From contig JAHBZV010000014.1 of NCBI GenBank assembly GCA_019635275.1, forward strand, positions 1-59,347: 59,347 bases of DNA, given 5' to 3'. This DNA is from Burkholderiaceae bacterium. GTDB taxonomy: Bacteria; Pseudomonadota; Gammaproteobacteria; Burkholderiales; Burkholderiaceae_E. Numbering within the stretch: the first letter of the stretch is position 1; each line of letters begins with the position of its first letter. A model generated the notes under the pieces. It was not told the origin of the DNA and did no database searches. It saw nothing but the letters and a program-made list of their open reading frames with translations. The translations under genes were made by a program, and so were the position numbers. Shown here in pieces: positions 44,407-54,294 of this stretch.

Positions 44407-45285
44407 TCAGGCGTGCGCGCTGCCGCGCGTGGCCAGTGCGCGATGGCGCACCAGCACGTGCTCGATCCGGCGAAAGCGCCGCGCGAGCTCCTCGACGCAG
44501 TAGACCGAACGGTGCTGGCCGCCGGTGCAGCCGATCGCCACGGTCAGGTAGCTGCGGTTCTCCAGGATGTAGTGCGGCAGCCAGGTGTGCAGGAAGGTGC
44601 CGATGTGGTCGATCATCCGCTGCACGGACGGGATCGACTGAAGGTATTCGGCAACGGGCGCGTCGAGCCCCGTGAGCGGACGCAGCTCGGACGTGTAGTA
44701 CGGATTGGGCAGGCAGCGCACGTCGAACACCAGGTCTGCGTCGAGCGGCACGCCGTGCTTGTACGCGAACGACTCGAACAGCAGCGTGAGCGGCGCGCGT
44801 TCGGTGCCGACCACGTCGCGGACCCAGCTGCGCAGCACGTTCGGGTGCAGGTCGCTGGTGTCGAGCGAGACGCCGATGTCCTCGAGCGCCGACATCAGCT
44901 CGCGCTCGCGCTCGATCGACTCGACCAGCGTCGGCTGCGCTGCGGCATCGGCGCCGCGGCGCAGCGCCATCGGGTGCCGCCGCCGGGTCTCGGAATAGCG
45001 CTGCACCAGCGTGTCGGTGCGCGCGTTCAGGAAGATGATCTTGACGTCGTGCCCGTAGCGTCCCAGGCCGCTGGCAATCTCGCGCAGGTCGGCCACCGAC
45101 TCGCCGCTGCGCGCGTCGACCGACACGGCCACCTTCTCGTGGCCGGCCTCGCGCAGCGAGGTGATCACCTCGTGCAGGAAGCGGATCGGCAGGTTGTCGA
45201 TGCAGAAATAGCCGTCGTCCTCGAGCACGTTGATCGCGATCGACTTGCCCGAGCCCGAGATGCCGGTGACGAGCACGACGCGCAT
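44407..45285 (-). CDS. rapZ: RNase adapter protein RapZ
   Basis: 292 residues. N-terminal P-loop TGISGSGKS (7-15) and the C-terminal domain with GCTGGQHRSVYCVEEL. In enterobacteria RapZ targets GlmZ sRNA to RNase E to control amino-sugar supply; whether it does so here is unknown, but the family is clear. Starts 4 bases after hprK in the same direction. Confidence 0.95.
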   Translation of the reverse strand: MRVVLVTGISGSGKSIAINVLEDDGYFCIDNLPIRFLHEVITSLREAGHEKVAVSVDARSGESVADLREIASGLGRYGHDVKIIFLNARTDTLVQRYSETRRRHPMALRRGADAAAQPTLVESIERERELMSALEDIGVSLDTSDLHPNVLRSWVRDVVGTERAPLTLLFESFAYKHGVPLDADLVFDVRCLPNPYYTSELRPLTGLDAPVAEYLQSIPSVQRMIDHIGTFLHTWLPHYILENRSYLTVAIGCTGGQHRSVYCVEELARRFRRIEHVLVRHRALATRGSAHA

Positions 45286-45289
45286 CGTG

Positions 45290-46219
45290 CTAGGCCTGCG
45301 ACTCGATCAGCTTGCGCTGGCGCGCGAGGAATTCGCCGGTGGTGTCGAAGCCGCGCAACTGCAGGACGGTGCTGCGCACCGCGGCCTCGGTGAGCACCGC
45401 GAGGTTGCGGCCGGCCGCGACGGGGATCACCACCTTCGGAATCGCCAGGCCGAGCACGTCCTCGGTGAGCGCCTCGAGCGGCAGGCGCTGGTAGGCGTCG
45501 TCCATCGTGCTTCGGCGGACCAGGTGCACGATCAGCTTGAGGGTCATCTTGCGACGCACGGCGGTCTCGCCGAAGATGGTGCGGATGTCGAGCAGGCCGA
45601 GCCCGCGCACTTCGAGCAGGTCGCGCAGCAACGGCGGGCAGCGGCCTTCGATCGCGTGCGGCGCGATCCGCGCCAGCTCCACCACGTCGTCGGCGACCAG
45701 TCCGTGGCCGCGGCTGATCAGTTCGAGCGCGAGTTCGCTCTTGCCCAGCCCGGACTCGCCCGAGATCAGCACGCCCATCCCCAGCACGTCCATCAGCACG
45801 CCGTGCATCGAGCAGGTCTTCGCGATCGCCTTGGTCAGGTAGACGCGCAGGAATTCGATGATGCGCGCCGCGGGAAGCGGCGTGCCGAGCATCGGCAGGC
45901 CTTTGGCCGATGCGCGCTCGAGCAGGTCCGCGGGCGGGTCGAGCCCGTCGGCGACGATCACCGCGGGCGGGTGGCCCGCGACGAGATCCTCGTTGAGCGC
46001 AGCGCAGCGCGTCGCGCCGATCCGGCGGGTGTATGCGAACTCCGCATGCCCGAAGACGTGGATGCGGTTCGGATGGATCAGGTTCAGGTAGCCGACGAGG
46101 TCGGCCGGCTCGGTCGATCCCGGGGCGGCGTCGCGATCGGCGCCGGCTTCGCCGGTCAGCCACCGAAGCTGCAGTTGCTCGCGGTTCTGCTCGAAAAGGG
46201 TGCGGACGGTGACGCTCAT
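45290..46219 (-). CDS. hprK: HPr kinase/phosphorylase
   Basis: 309 residues. Phosphorylates HPr on Ser. N-terminal domain (1-130), His139 (CSMHGVLM), Walker A GESGLGKS (154-161), and the C-terminal capping region with NLAVLTEAAVRS. In betaproteobacteria it belongs to a regulatory, transport-free PTS together with ptsN. About 77 bases downstream of ptsN. Confidence 0.95.
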   Translation of the reverse strand: MSVTVRTLFEQNREQLQLRWLTGEAGADRDAAPGSTEPADLVGYLNLIHPNRIHVFGHAEFAYTRRIGATRCAALNEDLVAGHPPAVIVADGLDPPADLLERASAKGLPMLGTPLPAARIIEFLRVYLTKAIAKTCSMHGVLMDVLGMGVLISGESGLGKSELALELISRGHGLVADDVVELARIAPHAIEGRCPPLLRDLLEVRGLGLLDIRTIFGETAVRRKMTLKLIVHLVRRSTMDDAYQRLPLEALTEDVLGLAIPKVVIPVAAGRNLAVLTEAAVRSTVLQLRGFDTTGEFLARQRKLIESQA

Positions 46220-46296
46220 GCGTCAAGCATACAGCCCCGTGCGGCGGGCGCAGTGATCGCTCTGTCCGGGCGCCCGCATCGCGGAACCCGGCGAAC

Positions 46297-46767
46297 TCAG
46301 GCCGCGGGGCGGAACGGTCCCCAGGTGGTGAGGATCCGGTGCATCTGAGCGGGATCTTTACAGGTGGCCAGCGACTCGCGAATCGCGGGGTCCGAGAGCA
46401 ATTCGGCCAGTTCGGAAAGCAATTCGAGGTGCTCTTCCGTGGCCGCCTCGGGAACCAGCAGGAACACGAGCAGGCTCACGGGCTTGCCGTCCGGCGCGTC
46501 GAACGCGATCGGCTCGGCCAACCGCACGACGGCCGCCAGCGCCTCGTTCAGGCCCTTGATCCGGCCATGAGGGATGGCGACGCCCTCGCCGAGCCCCGTC
46601 GAGCCGAGTCGCTCGCGGGCGAACAGCGAGTCGAAGACCTTGCTGCGCTCGATGCCGTGGTTGTTCTCGAACAGCAACCCGACCTGCTCGAACAGACGCT
46701 TCTTGCTGGTGACCGACAGGTCGAGCACCACGTTGGTGGGGGACAGCAGCCTGGAGAGTCGGTTCAT
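46297..46767 (-). CDS. ptsN: PTS IIA-Ntr protein
   Basis: 156 residues. Phosphorylation site His67 in GVAIPHGRI. The start is ATG 46767 (MNRLSRLL), the family N-terminus; the frame is open to 46809 but the extra residues are not conserved. Has its own promoter with a perfect TATAAT. The hpf gene that usually lies between rpoN and ptsN is absent from the 183-base gap. Confidence 0.95.
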   Translation of the reverse strand: MNRLSRLLSPTNVVLDLSVTSKKRLFEQVGLLFENNHGIERSKVFDSLFARERLGSTGLGEGVAIPHGRIKGLNEALAAVVRLAEPIAFDAPDGKPVSLLVFLLVPEAATEEHLELLSELAELLSDPAIRESLATCKDPAQMHRILTTWGPFRPAA

Positions 46768-46847
46768 CGCGACGACCCCAGCGGGAGCCTGCCTGACGCT
46801 TTGCAGCATGTGAGTGAACCCCCGGGGGGAATTCCAAGACTGCGCCG

Positions 46848-46876
46848 ATTATATAGACGGCACTGCTGAATGAAAG
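46848..46876 (-). promoter_or_regulatory. Putative sigma-70 promoter of ptsN-hprK-rapZ
   Basis: Minus-strand CTTTCA (46876-46871) and consensus TATAAT (46853-46848) with a 17-base spacer, about 80 bases before the ptsN ATG. It lies in the gap left by the missing hpf. Confidence 0.6.
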
Positions 46877-46950
46877 CTCTAATTGCGGCGTTGCAACAAG
46901 AAAGCGCGGCAACCGGAACGGGAGGCGCGAGGAGCGGCACGGCAGTCGCC

Positions 46951-48474
46951 TCAGAGTGCCCGCCGTTGGGCGACCGGAGGGATCCGCAGCGCTTCGCGGT
47001 ACTTGGCGACGGTGCGCCGCGCCACCACGAAGCCCTGCTCGGCGAGCAACTCGGCGACGTGGCCGTCGGACATCGGCTGCGCGGGATCTTCGCCGGCGAA
47101 CAGTTCCTTCATCAATGCGCGGATGGCGGTGCTCGAGGCGGAGCCGCCGCTGTCGGTCGCCACGTGGCTCCCGAAGAAGTACTTGAGTTCGACGATCCCG
47201 AACGGTGTAAGCATGTACTTCTGCGTAGTGACCCGAGATACGGTCGATTCATGCAGGCCGAGCGCCTCGGCGATCTCGCGCAGCACGAGTGGGCGCATCG
47301 CTACCGCGCCGTGCGAGAAATAGGCCCGCTGGCGATCGACGATCGCCTGGGCCACCCGCAGGATCGTGTCGAACCGCTGCTGGACGTTCTTGATCAGCCA
47401 GCGGGCCTCCTGGAGCTGCCCGGCGAGCCCCCCGTTGCCCCCGCGATTGCGCTTAAGGAGCCGGGCGTAGGCGTCGTTGATCCGAAGCTTCGGGAGGACG
47501 TCGGGATTGAGCGTGGCGACCCAGCCGTTGCGGCCTCGCCGGACGATGACGTCAGGAACGACGTAGCCCGCCTCGCCGCCTCCGAACGCGGCGCCCGGCC
47601 GCGGTTCCAGGCGCCGGATCAGGGCGTGCGCGTCGCGCAGCGCTTCATCGTCGCAGTGCAGGGCACGCCGCAACCTGGCGAAGTCGTGCGCGGCGAGCGC
47701 CGGCAGGTGTTCGTCGACGATGGCACGCGCGATCCTCACGACTTCGGCTGCGTGGCTGCGCGCGGCTTCGCCGTGGTCGATCTGCAGCAGCAGGTTTTCG
47801 CGCAGGTCCCGCGCGCCGACCCCGACGGGGTCGAGGCTCTGCAGCAGCTTGAGCGCGGTCGCCAGTTCCTCGGGTTCGACGGCGAGCGCCGGCGGCAGCA
47901 GTTCCCTGATCTCCTCGAGCGAAGAATCCAGATAGCCGTCGTCGTCGAGGGCGCCGATCAGCGTCTGCACCAGCGCGCGGTCGCGCTGCGTGCACTGCAT
48001 GCCCGCGAGCTGTTCGCAGAGGTGGTCACGCAGCGACGTGCGGGCGGCCGCGAGCTGGGGATAGTCGCGCTCGTCGCCTTCGCCGCGCGACGCGCCTTCG
48101 CCGCTCCAGTCGGTGCCGTGGGACTCGGCCGCGTCCCACGCGCCCTCGGGCTCGCCTTCGCCGCCTTCACTCGCGGCCGGAAAATCGTCCTGGCCTGCGT
48201 CGTCCCCCGATCCGGGCGGGGCCTCGGAGGTGGCCGAGCCTGCGCCCGGGCGCTCCTGGTCGAGCCCTCCGTTCGGAGCGATGCGCACGCATTCCGCGAG
48301 GGGGTCGTCGAGCCGCTCGAGCAGAGGGTTTTCTGACAGCGCCTGCTCGAGCTCCTGGTTCAGCTCGAGCGTCGACAGTTGCAGCAGACGGATCGACTGT
48401 TGCAGCTGCGGCGTCAGCGCGAGCTGTGGTGTGAGTCTGAGCTGAAGCGACGGTTTCATCGGTTGTCCGGGCAC
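46951..48474 (-). CDS. rpoN: RNA polymerase sigma-54 factor
   Basis: 507 residues. Region I Gln/Leu-rich (LRLTPQLALTPQLQQSIRLL), an acidic region II, the core-binding region, and the C-terminal RpoN box ARRTVAKYRE (485-494). Directs transcription from -24/-12 promoters. Follows lptB by 44 bases in the same leftward operon. Confidence 0.96.
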   Translation of the reverse strand: MPGQPMKPSLQLRLTPQLALTPQLQQSIRLLQLSTLELNQELEQALSENPLLERLDDPLAECVRIAPNGGLDQERPGAGSATSEAPPGSGDDAGQDDFPAASEGGEGEPEGAWDAAESHGTDWSGEGASRGEGDERDYPQLAAARTSLRDHLCEQLAGMQCTQRDRALVQTLIGALDDDGYLDSSLEEIRELLPPALAVEPEELATALKLLQSLDPVGVGARDLRENLLLQIDHGEAARSHAAEVVRIARAIVDEHLPALAAHDFARLRRALHCDDEALRDAHALIRRLEPRPGAAFGGGEAGYVVPDVIVRRGRNGWVATLNPDVLPKLRINDAYARLLKRNRGGNGGLAGQLQEARWLIKNVQQRFDTILRVAQAIVDRQRAYFSHGAVAMRPLVLREIAEALGLHESTVSRVTTQKYMLTPFGIVELKYFFGSHVATDSGGSASSTAIRALMKELFAGEDPAQPMSDGHVAELLAEQGFVVARRTVAKYREALRIPPVAQRRAL

Positions 48475-48518
48475 TGCGTCCGCATCGGTGGCGGCGGCAC
48501 GACCGGGTCCGTGTCGCG

Positions 48519-49295
48519 CTACATCGAGAAGTGCTCGCCGAGGTAATAGCGGCGGACGTCTTCGTTCTGGACGACCTCGTCCGGCCGACCGGAAGCAAGA
48601 ACAGTACCAGCCCTGATGATATACGCCCGATCGCAGATGCCAAGCGTTTCGCGCACGTTGTGGTCGGTGATCAACACGCCGATGCGCCGGTCCTTGAGAA
48701 ATCGCACGATTCGCTGGATTTCGATCACCGCGATCGGGTCGACGCCCGCGAACGGCTCGTCGAGCAGGATGAACCGCGGCGAGCCCGCGAGCGCGCGCGC
48801 GATCTCGACGCGGCGCCGCTCGCCACCCGACAGCGACTGCGCGGTATTCGACCGGATCTGCTCGATCTGCAGCTCGGCCAGCAGGGACTCCAGTCGCCGC
48901 TCGACCTCGCCGCGCGCGAGCGGCCGCCCGCGCTCGTCGGTCTGCAGCTCGAGTACCGCGACGATGTTCTCCTCGACGCTGAGCTTGCGGAACACCGAGG
49001 CTTCCTGCGGCAGGTACGACAGCCCCAGCCGGGCGCGGCGGTGGATCGGCAAACGGCCGATCGGCACGCCGTCGAGCTCGATCGAGCCCCCGTCGGAGGG
49101 CACCAGCCCGACGATCATGTAGAAGCAGGTGGTCTTGCCCGCGCCGTTCGGGCCGAGCAGGCCGACCACCTCGCCGCTGGCGACGTCGAGCGAGACGTCC
49201 TGCACGACCTTGCGGCCGTGGTACGCCTTCATCAGGTTCCGGACCGTCAGCCGGCTGTCGCTGCGCACCGCGGCATTCGACGCGCGATTCGCCAT
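48519..49295 (-). CDS. lptB: LPS export ATP-binding protein LptB
   Basis: 258 residues, cytoplasmic ATPase of the LptBFG exporter. Walker A GPNGAGKT (48-55), signature LSGGERRR, Walker [15 protein letters not shown]-terminal extension of about 15 residues before the conserved domain. ATG 49295 overlaps the lptA stop by one base (TGATG). Confidence 0.96.
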   Translation of the reverse strand: MANRASNAAVRSDSRLTVRNLMKAYHGRKVVQDVSLDVASGEVVGLLGPNGAGKTTCFYMIVGLVPSDGGSIELDGVPIGRLPIHRRARLGLSYLPQEASVFRKLSVEENIVAVLELQTDERGRPLARGEVERRLESLLAELQIEQIRSNTAQSLSGGERRRVEIARALAGSPRFILLDEPFAGVDPIAVIEIQRIVRFLKDRRIGVLITDHNVRETLGICDRAYIIRAGTVLASGRPDEVVQNEDVRRYYLGEHFSM

Positions 49296-49960
49296 CAACG
49301 CGACGGGCTCCCGCGAGGCGGCGCCAGCTGCTCGGCGGGCTTCAGCGGCGTTGCCTCCCCCGGGGCGGCCGGCGCGGCCGGCGCGGCGTCGCGCGGCTGG
49401 ATGATGACCCGCACGCGCCCTGCCGGGTTGCCCGGCGTCGCGGCGGTGCCGCTGGTGCCCTCGACGGTGAAGAACTCGTTGCGGCTCTCGTAGAGGATGT
49501 CGCTGCCGTGCACCTCGTCGACGACGCGCTCGTTCTCGGTACGGCGCATCATCGCCTGCTGCTGCAGCCGGAAGGTCTCGCGCTTGCCGTCGTAGTCGAT
49601 CTGGCGCGCCTGGCCCTCGACGAACTGGTCGACGCCCTCGCGCTTTTGCCGGAAGAACGCGAGATTGCCGGTGGCGGTGCCGTACTGGTAGCCCTCGGGA
49701 TCCTGGCGTATCACCAGTCGGTCGGCACGCAGGAGGATGGTTCCCTTGGTGAGCACCACGTTGCCGGTGAAGACGTTGATCTGCTTCAGATCGTCGTATT
49801 GCATCCGGTCGGCTTCGACGTTGATCGGCTTGTTGCGGTCGGCCTTTTCGGCCAGCGCCGGCGCCGGCAAGCATGCCGAGAGCGCCAGCCACAGCGCCAC
49901 GCCCGCCGATGCGTGCCAGCGTGCTCGGGGCAGGGTCCGGGAGGCGGGGAACGCGCGCAT
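49295..49960 (-). CDS. lptA: LPS transport periplasmic protein LptA
   Basis: 221 residues. Signal peptide ending PALA before EKADRNKP, then the OstA/LptA jelly-roll ([20 protein letters not shown]). Carries LPS through the periplasm. C-terminal 40 residues are Ala/Pro-rich and non-conserved. Two bases after lptC. Confidence 0.93.
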   Translation of the reverse strand: MRAFPASRTLPRARWHASAGVALWLALSACLPAPALAEKADRNKPINVEADRMQYDDLKQINVFTGNVVLTKGTILLRADRLVIRQDPEGYQYGTATGNLAFFRQKREGVDQFVEGQARQIDYDGKRETFRLQQQAMMRRTENERVVDEVHGSDILYESRNEFFTVEGTSGTAATPGNPAGRVRVIIQPRDAAPAAPAAPGEATPLKPAEQLAPPRGSPSR

Positions 49961-49962
49961 GG

Positions 49963-50559
49963 TCAGCGGGTTGGTGGCGGCGGCTGCCAGGTGAGCTGCA
50001 CCCGGGAGTCGACCCGCAATGAGCGGGCCGCATTATTGAATTCCATGCCGACACCAGTCAAGACGGAGGCGCCGCGCTCGATGCGCACCGGCTGGTCGGT
50101 TCGGGCGATTTCGGTCTCGCTGTAGACGGTGGCGCTTTCGGTTCGGATCGTCATTTCCGGCTCGCTCGCGGACGCGTCGCGCACCATCACCACGTTGCCG
50201 TCGAGCACGGTCACTTCGCCCTCGGCGCTCGTGCGGCCCCGGTCGGCGCGCAGCGTGACCCGCGGATTCGCGGGGTCCAGGCTGACCATCACCGGCTTGT
50301 CGAAGGTGCTCGACTGGTCGTCGGGGTAGTGCAGCATCCGCTCGGCCGAGACCCGGAACACCGGTTCGCCCCGGGTGTTGATGCGGGTGAAGACCAGGTC
50401 TTCGACGAAGTAGTCGGGTTCGTGGGCGACGGCGAGTGCGACGGCTGGCCCGGTGTCGCGCAACGACATCTGCGCCAGGAAGTACGTGCCCGCGGCGAGC
50501 GTCAGCAACAGCGCCAGCGACATGCCGGCCGCGAGCCGGTCGTATACGCGCGGCGTCAC
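49963..50559 (-). CDS. lptC: LPS export protein LptC
   Basis: 198 residues. One N-terminal membrane helix ([18 protein letters not shown]) and a periplasmic beta-jelly-roll ([20 protein letters not shown]). Links LptBFG to LptA. GTG start at 50559 overlaps the kdsC stop (GTGA); the frame continues upstream without homology. Confidence 0.9.
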   Translation of the reverse strand: MTPRVYDRLAAGMSLALLLTLAAGTYFLAQMSLRDTGPAVALAVAHEPDYFVEDLVFTRINTRGEPVFRVSAERMLHYPDDQSSTFDKPVMVSLDPANPRVTLRADRGRTSAEGEVTVLDGNVVMVRDASASEPEMTIRTESATVYSETEIARTDQPVRIERGASVLTGVGMEFNNAARSLRVDSRVQLTWQPPPPTR

Positions 50560-51098
50560 GGCGCGTCGCCTGCGTAGCGTGCCAGCGCCGCGTCGAGACG
50601 CTGTTGCGACTGCAGCACGAACTCGGCGAACTCGCGCACCGCGCCCTGGCCGGCGGCTGCGCGGGACACCCAGTGCGCGCGCTCGCGCACGGCCGCGGGC
50701 GCGTCGGCCACGCTGGCCGCCAGGCCGGCCAGCGCCATCGCGCGAAGGTCGGGCCAATCGTCGCCCACGTACGCCGCGTGCCGGGCGGCCAGGCCGAAAC
50801 GCTCGCAGATCTCGCGCAGTGCAGCGGCCTTGTCCTTCACTGCCTGGCGCACTGCGTCGAAGCGCAGCTCCGCGGCACGCGCCTCGACGATCGCGGACTG
50901 TCGCGCAGTGATCACTGCCAGCTTCACGCCTGCCTCGCGCAGCAGCGTGAGACCGAAGCCGTCGCGCACCGAAAACGCCTTCATCGCCTCGCCGCCCGGG
51001 CCGATGAACAGGCGCCCGTCGGTCAGCGTGCCGTCGACGTCGAGCGCCACCAGGCGCACGAGGGCCGCACGGCGCACCGCGTCCGACGTCGCGCGCAT
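50556..51098 (-). CDS. kdsC: 3-deoxy-D-manno-octulosonate 8-phosphate phosphatase
   Basis: 180 residues, HAD phosphatase. DVDGTLTDG with nucleophile Asp20 and Asp22, the ITARQS motif and VGDDWPDL. Dephosphorylates Kdo-8-P for LPS core. Directly follows kdsD and overlaps lptC by four bases. Confidence 0.95.
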   Translation of the reverse strand: MRATSDAVRRAALVRLVALDVDGTLTDGRLFIGPGGEAMKAFSVRDGFGLTLLREAGVKLAVITARQSAIVEARAAELRFDAVRQAVKDKAAALREICERFGLAARHAAYVGDDWPDLRAMALAGLAASVADAPAAVRERAHWVSRAAAGQGAVREFAEFVLQSQQRLDAALARYAGDAP

Positions 51099-52088
51099 TC
51101 AGACGACCTTCGCCGTGAGCAGGTCGTGGATGTGCAGCGCTCCGAGGAGGCGGCGCTGGGCGTCGATGACCAGCAGCTGGCTGATCCGCCGCTCTTCCAT
51201 GACCCGAACCGCCTCGGCCGCAAGGGCCTGGGCATCGATGGTCGCGGGCGTGCGGGTCATCACCTCGTCGATGACCAGGCCGCGAAGGTCGCGGCCCTGC
51301 TCGATGAGCCGGCGCAGGTCGCCGTCGGTGAAGATCCCGGCGAGGCGTCCCTCGCGGTCGACGATCGCCGTCATGCCCATGCGCTTGCGCGTGATCTCGA
51401 GGATTGCGTCGACGAGCCGGGCCCCGGTCGGCACCGTGGCGAGCGTGTCGCCCGATCGCATCACGTCGCCGACGCGCGTGAGCAGGCGCCGGCCCAGGGC
51501 TCCGCCCGGGTGCGACAGTGCGAAGTCCATCGGCCCGAAGCCGCGCGCATCGAGCAGCGCGACCGCCAGCGCGTCGCCCAGGGCCAGCGTCGCCGTCGTG
51601 CTGGCGGTGGGGGCGAGGTTGAGCGGGCAGGCCTCGCGGTCGACCGCGGCGTCGAGGTGCACGTCCGCCAGCCGCGCGAGCGGCGATTCGCGGTCGCCGG
51701 TGATCGCGATGAGGCGGGCCCCCTGGCGCTTGACTACCGGTACGATCTTCAGCAACTCGTCGGTGCTGCCCGAGTTCGAGAGCGCCACGAAGACGTCGTC
51801 GCGCGTCACCATGCCGAGGTCGCCGTGACTGGCCTCGGCCGGGTGCACGAAGAAGGCCGGCGTGCCGGTCGAGGCGAGCGTGGCCGCGATCTTGCGCGCG
51901 ACGTGCCCCGACTTGCCGATGCCGCTGACCACGACGCGCCCGGTGCAGGAGAGAATCATCCGGCAGGCGTCGGCGAAGCTCGCGTCGATGCGTTCGGCAA
52001 GGCGCGCCACCGCTTCGGCCTCGATGCGCAGCACCTCGCGCGCCCGGTCGAGCAGTCGCTCCGGCGTCACGGCGGTCGGTTGGCTCAT
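51099..52088 (-). CDS. kdsD: Arabinose-5-phosphate isomerase
   Basis: 329 residues: SIS domain (about 40-175, GIGKSGHVARK and ALSNSGSTDELL) and two CBS domains (about 205-325). First step of Kdo synthesis. ATG 52088; a TATACT lies 8 bases upstream. Divergent from mlaF. Confidence 0.95.
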   Translation of the reverse strand: MSQPTAVTPERLLDRAREVLRIEAEAVARLAERIDASFADACRMILSCTGRVVVSGIGKSGHVARKIAATLASTGTPAFFVHPAEASHGDLGMVTRDDVFVALSNSGSTDELLKIVPVVKRQGARLIAITGDRESPLARLADVHLDAAVDREACPLNLAPTASTTATLALGDALAVALLDARGFGPMDFALSHPGGALGRRLLTRVGDVMRSGDTLATVPTGARLVDAILEITRKRMGMTAIVDREGRLAGIFTDGDLRRLIEQGRDLRGLVIDEVMTRTPATIDAQALAAEAVRVMEERRISQLLVIDAQRRLLGALHIHDLLTAKVV

Positions 52089-52202
52089 GGGCGCGAGTAT
52101 ATGACGACTGGCACGCTCGCCGGGCGCCGCAGCGCCCGGGCGTCGTCCCGGTTTAGAATCCCGGGTTCGACGGAAAACCAGACCTCTCACGGCAACCCCT
52201 CG

Positions 52203-53000
52203 ATGCCAGAGTTCCTCACGCTGGACAGGGTCCGTTTCGGATACGGCAAGCGCGTCATCCTGAACGACATCTCGATGCGTTTCGAGCGCGGAAAGGTCGT
52301 CGCGCTGATCGGAGGCTCCGGCTCGGGCAAGACGACCATCCTGCGGCTGATCGGCGGACAACTGCGCCCGCAGCAGGGCACGGTCGTGTTCGACGGCCAG
52401 GACGTGCATCGCCTCGACCGCGACGGGCTCTATCGCCTGCGGCGACGCATGGGCATGCTCTACCAGTTCGGCGCCCTGTTCACCGACCTCACCGCGTTCG
52501 AGAACGTCGCCTTTCCGCTGCGCGAGCACACCGACCTGCCCGAGGACATGATCCGCGACCTGGTGCTGATGAAGCTCGAGGCGGTCGGCCTGCGCGGCGC
52601 GGCGCAGTTCCGCACTTCCGAGCTTTCGGGCGGCATGGCGCGGCGCGTGGCGCTGGCGCGGGCGATCGCGCTCGATCCGCCGCTCATCATGTACGACGAG
52701 CCGTTCGCGGGCCTCGACCCGGTCGCGCTGGCAACCGTCGCGCAGCTGATCCGCAGGCTCAACGACGCGCTCGACTGCGCGTCGATCGTGGTCTCGCACG
52801 ACATCAAGGACGCCTTCGCCATCGCCGACCACGTCTTCCTGCTGGCCGGCGGCCGGATCGCCGCGCAGGGAACCCCCGACGAAATGAAGGCTTCGGACGA
52901 CCCGAACGTGCGCCAGTTCCTCGAGGGCGACATCGACGGCCCGATCGCGTTCCACTTCCAGGCGAAACCGCTCGCCGAAGACCTCGGTCTGGGGGCCTGA
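52203..53000 (+). CDS. mlaF: Phospholipid ABC transporter ATPase MlaF
   Basis: 265 residues. Walker A GGSGSGKT (37-44), signature LSGGMARR, Walker B IMYDEPFAGLDP. Powers retrograde phospholipid transport that keeps the outer membrane asymmetric. Opens the mlaFEDACB operon; TAGAAT at 52154-52159 may be its -10. The stop overlaps the mlaE start by one base. Confidence 0.95.
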   Translation: MPEFLTLDRVRFGYGKRVILNDISMRFERGKVVALIGGSGSGKTTILRLIGGQLRPQQGTVVFDGQDVHRLDRDGLYRLRRRMGMLYQFGALFTDLTAFENVAFPLREHTDLPEDMIRDLVLMKLEAVGLRGAAQFRTSELSGGMARRVALARAIALDPPLIMYDEPFAGLDPVALATVAQLIRRLNDALDCASIVVSHDIKDAFAIADHVFLLAGGRIAAQGTPDEMKASDDPNVRQFLEGDIDGPIAFHFQAKPLAEDLGLGA

Positions 53001-53779
53001 TGCGCGCGCTGCTCCTTCCGCTGCAGTGGCTGGTCGAATTCGTCGCCTCGGTCGGCAAGGGCGCGCGCTTCTTCGTGCACCTGTGCTGGCTGGGCGTGGC
53101 GGCGCTGCGCAGGCCGCGGCTGGTGATCGACCAGGTGCACTTCATCGGCAACTATTCGCTGTCGATCATCCTCGTGTCGGGTCTGCTGATCGGCTTCGTG
53201 CTCGGCCTGCAGGGCTACTACACGCTGCGGCGCTACGGCTCCGAAGAGGCGCTGGGCGTGCTGGTCACGCTGTCGCTGGTGCGCGAGCTCGGGCCCGTGG
53301 TGACTGCGTTGCTGTTCGCCGGTCGTGCGGGCACCTCGCTGACCGCCGAGGTCGGGCTGATGAAGGCGGGCGAGCAGATCGACGCAATGGAGATGATGGC
53401 CGTCGACCCGGTGGCGCGGGTGCTCGCGCCCCGTTTCGCGGCCGCGGTATTCTCGATGCCGCTGCTCGCGGCGCTGTTCTCGGCGCTCGGCGTGCTCGGC
53501 GGCTACCTGGTCGGCGTCGCGATGATCGGCGTCGACGCCGGCTCGTTCTGGTCGCAGATGCAGAGCGGCGTCGACTGGCTCGACGACGTCGGCAACGGGG
53601 TGGTGAAGAGCGTGGTGTTCGGCTTCACGGTCGCTTACGTCGCGCTCTTCGTCGGCTACAACGCGCAACCGACGCCCGAAGGGGTCGCGCGCGCAACCAC
53701 CACCACCGTGGTCGCCGCTTCGCTGGCGATCCTCGGGCTGGATTTCATCATGACCGCGCTGATGTTCAACACGAACTGA
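53000..53779 (+). CDS. mlaE: Phospholipid ABC transporter permease MlaE
   Basis: 259 residues, MlaE/PF02405 permease with five or six hydrophobic segments. Conserved core VRELGPVVTALLFAGRAGTSLTAE and EQIDAMEMMAVDP. Length standard. mlaD follows after 44 bases. Confidence 0.95.
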   Translation: MRALLLPLQWLVEFVASVGKGARFFVHLCWLGVAALRRPRLVIDQVHFIGNYSLSIILVSGLLIGFVLGLQGYYTLRRYGSEEALGVLVTLSLVRELGPVVTALLFAGRAGTSLTAEVGLMKAGEQIDAMEMMAVDPVARVLAPRFAAAVFSMPLLAALFSALGVLGGYLVGVAMIGVDAGSFWSQMQSGVDWLDDVGNGVVKSVVFGFTVAYVALFVGYNAQPTPEGVARATTTTVVAASLAILGLDFIMTALMFNTN

Positions 53780-53823
53780 ACCTTCGACGCGGCGGGCTGG
53801 CACAAGGACATGGAGAGTTCTCG

Positions 53824-54294
53824 ATGAAACGCACGGGAGTCGACCTGCTGGTCGGGTTGTTCGTGCTGCTCGGCTTCGGCGCGCTGGTGTTCCTCGCATT
53901 GCGCGCCGGCAACATGAGCAGCGCGGTCGGCCTGGGGCCCACGTACGAGACCACGGCCCGGTTCGACAACATCGGGGGCCTCAAGCCGCGCGCCGCGGTG
54001 CGCAGCGCAGGGGTCGTCGTCGGACGCGTCGCGGCGATCCGTTTCGACGACCAGGCGTACCAGGCGGAAGTCGTGCTGGCGCTCGACCAGCGCTACAAGT
54101 TCCCGAAGGACTCGTCGGCGAAGATCCTCACCTCGGGGTTGCTCGGCGAGCAGTACATCGGGCTCGATCCCGGCGGCGACACCGAGATGCTCGCCAGCGG
54201 CGACCGCATCACGATGACGCAATCGGCGGTCGTGCTCGAGAGCCTGATCGGGCAGTTCCTCTACGGCAAGGCTGCCGAGGGGGCCAGCAAGTGA
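53824..54294 (+). CDS. mlaD: MCE-domain substrate-binding protein MlaD
   Basis: 156 residues, a little shorter than E. coli (183). One N-terminal membrane helix, then one MCE domain (YETTARFDNIGGLKPRAAVR, SGLLGEQYIGLDPGG). Forms the hexameric ring over MlaE. The stop overlaps the mlaA GTG. Confidence 0.94.
   Translation: MKRTGVDLLVGLFVLLGFGALVFLALRAGNMSSAVGLGPTYETTARFDNIGGLKPRAAVRSAGVVVGRVAAIRFDDQAYQAEVVLALDQRYKFPKDSSAKILTSGLLGEQYIGLDPGGDTEMLASGDRITMTQSAVVLESLIGQFLYGKAAEGASK

Noticed and set aside
52154-52159. TAGAAT as a firm mlaF promoter
   Set aside because: The -35 region at 17 bases (AGCGCC) is poor, so it is mentioned but not listed as a promoter.
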